DNA of 27,748 bases from JBKEBX01 sp047974615. GTDB taxonomy: Bacteria > Bacillota > Clostridia > Lachnospirales > CAMZNU01. Below the pieces are notes generated by a model. The model searched no databases. It was not told where the DNA came from and worked only from the letters and a program-made list of their open reading frames with translations. The stretch spans positions 1-27,748 of the forward strand of contig JBKECM010000028.1 in NCBI GenBank assembly GCA_047974615.1, in the 5' to 3' direction. The translations under genes were made by a program, and so were the position numbers. Each line of letters begins with the position of its first letter. Within the stretch, counting starts at the first letter, position 1. Shown here one piece after another: positions 23,709-27,748 of the stretch.

Positions 23709-24618
23709 CTTCGCCACCTACTTTCATAACAAAAATTTCTTCTAAAGTCGGTCTTATTACCTCAAATCTGTTATAATAATATTCTTTATTAAAAAGTGCT
23801 TTCTGTAGCTCATTTACTAGATTTTCTTCTTTTAAAATAAAAATAAATTCATCTTCATCTTTTTTAATATCACTACATAAACTTTTCAAATCTTCATCAG
23901 TAACGATATTTTCAAGATTATTACTTTCCTTAAATGATATTTTAACCTTGTTACTCGGATAACTATTTTTAATATCTTCGAGTTTTCCAAAAGTTTCGAT
24001 TTTACCATTATTTAAAATAGCTATATCTTTACAAAACTCCTCTACATATCCCATTTCGTGACTTGAAAAAATAACAATTTTACCGTTTTTAACAAAGTCT
24101 AAAATAAGGTTTTTCAAACTCATAGAGCTTACTGGGTCAAGTCCTGAAAAAGGTTCATCAAAAATAACAATATCTGGATTATCAATAACAGAAACAGCAA
24201 GTTGCACTTTTTGTTTATTACCCTTTGATAAATTATCTAAAACTTCATTTTTATATATAGTAATATCAAGCCTTTCAAGTAATAAATCTATCATTTTATC
24301 AGCAGTATTTTTATTTAAGCCCTTAAGTTTGGCAAAATAAAGAAGTTGATCATATACTTTACGCTTAAGATATAAGCCCCTCTCCTCAGGCAAATATCCT
24401 ATTTTAATTTTTTTCTTCCTTAGATTTTCACCATCAAGCAAAAACTCGCCATTATCTTCTTTGTATATGTCTAAAATACAACGAAACAAAGTAGTTTTAC
24501 CTGCACCATTTTTTCCAAGTAAAGCTATAGCTTGCCCACTTTCACAATGGAAATTTAGGTCTTCTAAAACTTTTTTATCTCCAAAACTTTTACTAACATT
24601 TTTTATTTCAAATTTCAT
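23701..24618 (-). CDS. ABC transporter ATP-binding protein (COG4152/NatA-like)
   Basis: A 305-residue ATPase. The start is ATG 24618, just after AAAGGAG; an ATG seven codons earlier lacks a site. Walker A GKNGAGKTT is at 35-43 and Walker B VIFDEP at 151-156. The signature reads LSKGNKQK (130-137) in place of LSGGQ, typical of the NatA branch, and IGYLPEERGLY (73-83) is characteristic of the COG4152 group. A C-terminal region of about 90 residues follows the ATPase core. It forms a two-gene unit with the downstream permease. Confidence 0.9.
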   Translation of the reverse strand: MKFEIKNVSKSFGDKKVLEDLNFHCESGQAIALLGKNGAGKTTLFRCILDIYKEDNGEFLLDGENLRKKKIKIGYLPEERGLYLKRKVYDQLLYFAKLKGLNKNTADKMIDLLLERLDITIYKNEVLDNLSKGNKQKVQLAVSVIDNPDIVIFDEPFSGLDPVSSMSLKNLILDFVKNGKIVIFSSHEMGYVEEFCKDIAILNNGKIETFGKLEDIKNSYPSNKVKISFKESNNLENIVTDEDLKSLCSDIKKDEDEFIFILKEENLVNELQKALFNKEYYYNRFEVIRPTLEEIFVMKVGGEDE

Positions 24619-24656
24619 ATTTTCTCCTTTTCCACACAATATATTATCATATGTTT

Positions 24657-24685
24657 ATTATATATTATTTAAATTTAAATTAAAA
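24657..24685 (-). promoter_or_regulatory. putative promoter of the NatA/NatB-like pair
   Basis: Minus-strand TATAAT (24662-24657) with TTTTAA (24685-24680) 17 bp upstream. In such AT-rich DNA this is only suggestive. Confidence 0.35.
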
Positions 24686-24932
24686 TCTACTTTATATAAA
24701 CTACATATTTTTTGTATAAAGTGCACCATATATGTTTTAACCTAAGAAGATTATAGCTTAAAAAAAAAGAATGTGCAAGTTACTTTAACATTTATTGCAA
24801 ATACCTTTACTTTTTTTACATAAAATGTTAAACTAGTATTACTAGGCAAAATTTTAATATCCTTTTGCTTTTTAAAAAATATTAAGCAATTAATCTTTAA
24901 CAAGGTTTCAGCTTAAAACAGGAGGAACTAAA
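24686..24932. other. divergent intergenic region upstream of the ABC exporter
   Basis: AT-rich, no gene. A possible plus-strand promoter is TTTACT (24807-24812) with TAAACT (24829-24834) at 16 bp and a TGn extension. A 6-bp inverted repeat TTGCTT/AAGCAA is at 24865-24870/24884-24889. AGGAGG follows at about 24921. Nothing else is recognisable. Confidence 0.3.
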
Positions 24933-26666
24933 TTGATACTTTTTAAAAATTTTATTAGCTATTACAAACCTTATAAAAAGCTATTTGCTTTCGATGTAAT
25001 ATTTGCTATAGCGATGTCTTTAGTTGACGTAGTAATACCCTTAATCGTCAGATATATGCTATATGACGTATTTGAGTCACCTGACTTAGAGTTTATTATG
25101 ACAACATCTTTAAGAGTATCTTTCTTTTTATTATTTTTATATTTAATACGAATGGGAAGCAACTTTTACGTTACATATTGGGGTCACGTTATGGGTACAA
25201 AAATGGAAGGTGATATGCGTTTTGACTTATTCAAAAAATTATCTTCTTTGCCTTTTTCATATTTTGACAACAACGAAACAGGTCATATGTCAAGTAAACT
25301 TATAAGTGACCTTGCAGATATTGGTGAACTTGCACACCATGGCCCAGAAAATATAATTATTTCATCAATTAAACTACTCGGTGCTTTTATTATACTTTTA
25401 AATATAAATATATTATTATCTTTAGTTTTACTATTAGTTGTTTTTGCAATGGCAATATTTTCAAAAATATTAAATAAAAAAATGAAAAATGCTCTTAAAG
25501 AAACACGTGTAAAAACGGCTGAAGTAAATAGCTCTGCCTTAGATACCTTATCTGGAATACGTGTTGTAAAATCTTTTAATAATGAAGCTATTGAGCATAC
25601 AAAATTTGAAAATAATAATAAATCTTTTGTTAATGCAAAGAAGCAATATTACTATACAATGGCTTGGTATACAAGTGTAAACGGTGTACTTCAAGGACTT
25701 ATGTATATTATTATATTTACCTTAGGTGCATTTTTAGTAACAAAAGGTTCAATAAAAAGTGCTGATATAGTAGTATTTTTACTTTATATAAACTTATTTT
25801 TAGAACCAATACGTACAATTATTAACTTTACGGAACTATACCAAAAAGGTATGACTGGCTTTAAACGTTCCTATGATGTTTTACAATTTCCAAATAGTAT
25901 TCAAGACAAAGACAACGCTGAAAACTTAGTTGAAAACGATGAAGATATTATCTTAGATAACGTAAGCTTTAGCTATGAAAACAATGAGCCAGTACTTAAC
26001 AACTTAACTATGAAAGTTAAGAAAAATACGACCGTTGCTTTAGTCGGTCCATCAGGTGCAGGTAAAACAACAATTTGCTCTTTAATACCTCGTTTTTACG
26101 ATACAACTGTAGGCGATATATATATTTATGGCAAAAAAATAAAAGATGTAAAACAGTCAAGTTTACGTGACCATATAGGTATAGTTCAACAAGACGTTTA
26201 TATCTTTAATACATCAATAAAAGAAAATATCAGTTATGGTAATAGAAATGCAACCTTAGAAGAAATTCAAGAAGCTTGTAAGCTTGCTAATATACACGAT
26301 TTTATTATGACACTAGAAAATGGATATGACACATACTTAGGTGAACGTGGCGTAAAGCTTTCAGGTGGTCAAAAACAGCGTATTTCCATAGCACGTGTAT
26401 TTTTGAAAAATCCGCCTATCCTTATACTAGATGAGGCAACTGCTGCCCTTGATAACGAAAGCGAGCGATTTATACAAAAATCTTTAGACCTTTTAGCCGA
26501 AAATCGTACATCTATAGTTATAGCCCATAGACTTTCGACTATAAAAAATGCAGATAAAATATACTACCTAAGTACAAATGGTATAGAAGAAGAAGGTACT
26601 CACGAGGAGTTATTAGCAAAAAATGGCAAGTACGCCGACCTATATAACTTACAGTTTAAGGAGTAA
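24933..26666 (+). CDS. ABC multidrug/lipid-type half-transporter (exporter)
   Basis: A 577-residue fused membrane and ATPase protein that works as a dimer to export drugs, lipids or peptides. The membrane domain (about 1-310) has six helices in the ABC exporter type I arrangement, with the coupling-region sequence FDNNETGHMSSKL (111-123). The nucleotide-binding domain has Walker A GPSGAGKT (372-379), Q-loop VQQD, signature LSGGQ (476-480), Walker B ILILDE (496-501) and H532 in AHRLST, all intact. The start is TTG at 24933, directly placed after AGGAGG; its first residues align with the usual MxxFKxFxxYYKPYKK beginning. It stands alone; a homodimer is likely because no second half is adjacent. 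Confidence 0.93.
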   Translation: MILFKNFISYYKPYKKLFAFDVIFAIAMSLVDVVIPLIVRYMLYDVFESPDLEFIMTTSLRVSFFLLFLYLIRMGSNFYVTYWGHVMGTKMEGDMRFDLFKKLSSLPFSYFDNNETGHMSSKLISDLADIGELAHHGPENIIISSIKLLGAFIILLNINILLSLVLLLVVFAMAIFSKILNKKMKNALKETRVKTAEVNSSALDTLSGIRVVKSFNNEAIEHTKFENNNKSFVNAKKQYYYTMAWYTSVNGVLQGLMYIIIFTLGAFLVTKGSIKSADIVVFLLYINLFLEPIRTIINFTELYQKGMTGFKRSYDVLQFPNSIQDKDNAENLVENDEDIILDNVSFSYENNEPVLNNLTMKVKKNTTVALVGPSGAGKTTICSLIPRFYDTTVGDIYIYGKKIKDVKQSSLRDHIGIVQQDVYIFNTSIKENISYGNRNATLEEIQEACKLANIHDFIMTLENGYDTYLGERGVKLSGGQKQRISIARVFLKNPPILILDEATAALDNESERFIQKSLDLLAENRTSIVIAHRLSTIKNADKIYYLSTNGIEEEGTHEELLAKNGKYADLYNLQFKE

Positions 26667-26735
26667 TAAGAATATTTTGGACTTTGTCCAAACCTACAAA
26701 CTTTTTGAAAAAAGTTTGAACAAAAACTTTTAATT

Positions 26736-26763
26736 AAAAAACAAGGCTATGCCTTGTTTTTTT
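26736..26763. terminator. bidirectional terminator between ABC exporter and pilin gene
   Basis: AAAAAACAAGGC (26736-26747) pairs with GCCTTGTTTTTT (26751-26762), loop TAT. T runs occur on both strands, so it can serve the exporter and the convergent pilin gene. A second hairpin CAAACTTTT/AAAAGTTTG lies at 26697-26718. Confidence 0.88.
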
Positions 26764-26797
26764 GTTATTATAATATTAAAAATTTTATAAAGATAAA

Positions 26798-26887
26798 TGG
26801 CTTCATTGTAAAATATAGAAAAATCCCATTTTTCCAAAAGGTAATTTCTCTTATTATTTCAAACACCTAAATTGCAACTTTATCCCA
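26798..26887 (+). repeat. degenerate family A repeat
   Basis: 26798-26833 match the left end of family A (TGGCTTCATTGTAAAAT, then ATAGAAAAATCCCATTTT). The remainder is not recognisable, although ATTGCAACTTTATCCCA near 26887 may be a worn right end. It lies in the 3' region between the convergent exporter and pilin genes. Confidence 0.6.
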
Positions 26888-26889
26888 GT

Positions 26890-27330
26890 TTAATAATAAA
26901 AAGCCATATATCGTTCTACACCATTTAGCCTAAAGGTAACAGTAAATGTTTCCTCTAGACTACCAAAAACCCAACCTACTGTTGTTAATTGATTTTCCTT
27001 CTCATTTTCTTCGTAAAAAGTTCCAACATATTTCATTTTACCCGGTAAAGTTGCCTTAAAGTGACCAACCAAATTAGCCCCTATAATTACATTCCCTAAA
27101 CTATCATAGAATCCAGGTCTAAGTGTTCCACCATCTAACTTACATTCAATTAAAGCTCTTTCCATAGCATTTTTTATTTCTACAAAATCAGTTTCAATCT
27201 GTGCCTCTTTCGCTTCATCTACATACTTTATAATACGTGGCACAGCCATAGCTGAAAGTATCATTATTATTGCTATAACTACTATAAGTTCAACTAGCGT
27301 AAACCCTTTATTTTTATATGTTTTTTTCAT
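26890..27330 (-). CDS. type IV pilin-like (pseudo)pilin
   Basis: A 146-residue prepilin. The leader MKKTYKNKG ends with the prepilin peptidase site G9|F10, followed by FTLVELIVVIAIIMILSAMA with glutamate at +5 (E14), the class III signal and N-terminal helix of type IV pilins and competence or secretion pseudopilins. The C-terminal part (about 90-146) has beta-strand character and no cysteine pair. GGAGG precedes the ATG at 27330. Just upstream on the same strand is the end of another gene (stop at 27348-27350, 17 nt gap), so this was part of a pilin-type operon. The assembly ATPase, platform protein and peptidase are not in the window. Confidence 0.88.
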   Translation of the reverse strand: MKKTYKNKGFTLVELIVVIAIIMILSAMAVPRIIKYVDEAKEAQIETDFVEIKNAMERALIECKLDGGTLRPGFYDSLGNVIIGANLVGHFKATLPGKMKYVGTFYEENEKENQLTTVGWVFGSLEETFTVTFRLNGVERYMAFYY

Positions 27331-27347
27331 ATTTCCTCCACATCTAA

Positions 27348-27517
27348 TTATCTATCTATAGAAGTATAAGTTTCCTCATCTACAAATGCACCATCTAAAT
27401 AGTAGTATCCCATATAAGTTATACCCAAATCTGTAACCCTTTTTTCACTATCTACATTAAATTGAACTTCCCATTTACCAGAGTTATTTAACGGATAACC
27501 TAGTTCAAATATACCTT
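27348..27517 (-). pseudogene. 3' remnant of a gene truncated by a mobile element
   Basis: An open frame of 55-56 codons ends at TAA 27348-27350 and reads ...GIFELGYPLNNSGKWEVQF... through ...DEETYTSIDR. The sequence has normal protein character (glycine, aromatic and beta-prone residues), similar in style to the C-terminus of the adjacent pilin. At 27518 it meets the end of the family B element and the frame is lost. The product was probably a pilin-like or secreted protein, but the 5' part is missing, so identity is unproven. Confidence 0.6.
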
Positions 27518-27518
27518 A

Positions 27519-27748
27519 GGGTGCTGAAAAAGTCAAATAAGAAAAAAATATTACTAATGACAATGGCACAAAAATAGTGAGATAGCATAAAATCAGCGAA
27601 GAATGAGCGTAAATTTTATTCCATACAAATGATAATTTTTGTGTAATAGGAGAATTTTCAATTAGAAAATGAAAATTTTTTAAGCATCTGCCAGGCAGTG
27701 CGACCTTACGAACAAGCAAAACAACGATTTTGCGTTAAGTGAGTAAGG
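27519..27748 (+). mobile_element. family B MITE-like element, partial, runs off the window
   Basis: Begins AGGGTGCTGAAAAAG with GAAAAAAATA further in, the family B end. It then has a private stretch (about 27555-27598) and the core 27600-27698 that matches 9332-9430. The module 27700-27748 matches 9520-9568 with one mismatch. Orientation is the same as at 9251. The right end is beyond the window. No coding frame of protein character is seen. Confidence 0.72.

Noticed and set aside
27516..27719. Minus-strand open frame of 67 codons at the right edge
   Set aside because: It lies inside the family B element, in non-coding repeat sequence also found at 9332-9430.

Overview
This is a strongly AT-rich chromosomal window from a low-GC Firmicute, most likely an anaerobic clostridial species. 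The evidence is: Gram-positive style ribosome-binding sites (AGGAGG) before nearly every gene, many extended -10 promoters (TGnTATAAT), the tig-clpP-clpX block, an unadenylylated-type glutamine synthetase I, AGCS amino-acid symporters and a COG4152/NatB-type ABC pair. I cannot name genus or species from the sequence alone. No rRNA, tRNA, CRISPR array or phage gene is visible.

Layout. 1-1.9 kb: pepF (oligoendopeptidase F, minus strand). 2.0-4.9 kb: a divergent operon comEA-yraN-Xaa-Pro aminopeptidase ending in a 14-bp perfect hairpin terminator. 4.9-9.2 kb: an operon of a FAD-dependent oxidoreductase, purA and purB. The oxidoreductase has no standard start codon at its real N-terminus: ATC sits at the right distance from AGGAGG, and the first in-frame ATG would delete the FAD-binding motif. 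9.2-9.7 kb: a nest of mobile intergenic repeats. 9.7-13.3 kb: two tandem AGCS symporter paralogues, each with its own promoter and terminator. 13.3-14.9 kb: a secreted LysM plus alpha/beta-hydrolase protein. 15.2-19.1 kb: clpX, clpP and tig on the minus strand. 19.5-20.8 kb: glnA with a perfect palindrome next to its -35. 21.0-24.6 kb: a putative glycosyltransferase and a NatA/NatB-like ABC exporter pair. 24.9-26.7 kb: a complete ABC half-transporter. 26.9-27.5 kb: a type IV pilin-like gene and the 3' remnant of the gene upstream of it, cut off by a mobile element that runs out of the window.

The genes are mainly housekeeping: protein quality control and peptide turnover (pepF, Xaa-Pro aminopeptidase, tig, clpP, clpX), AMP synthesis (purA, purB), nitrogen and amino-acid handling (glnA, two AGCS symporters), export (three ABC genes) and surface or DNA-uptake functions (comEA, pilin, LysM esterase).

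The least ordinary part is the set of non-coding repeats. Two families recur. Family A (about 231 bp full length, terminal inverted repeats like TGGCTTCATTGCAAAAT) lies between clpP and tig, between tig and glnA, after purB, after the ABC exporter, and perhaps elsewhere. Family B (terminal repeats like AGGGTGCTGATAAAG) is next to purB and at the right edge, where it interrupts a gene. No transposase is present, so both look like non-autonomous, MITE-like elements. I see no convincing new multi-gene defence or metabolic system. The best leads are the ATC-start oxidoreductase with its hairpin leader, the acidic insertion in ClpX, the LysM-esterase fusion, the glnA palindrome and the repeat families.
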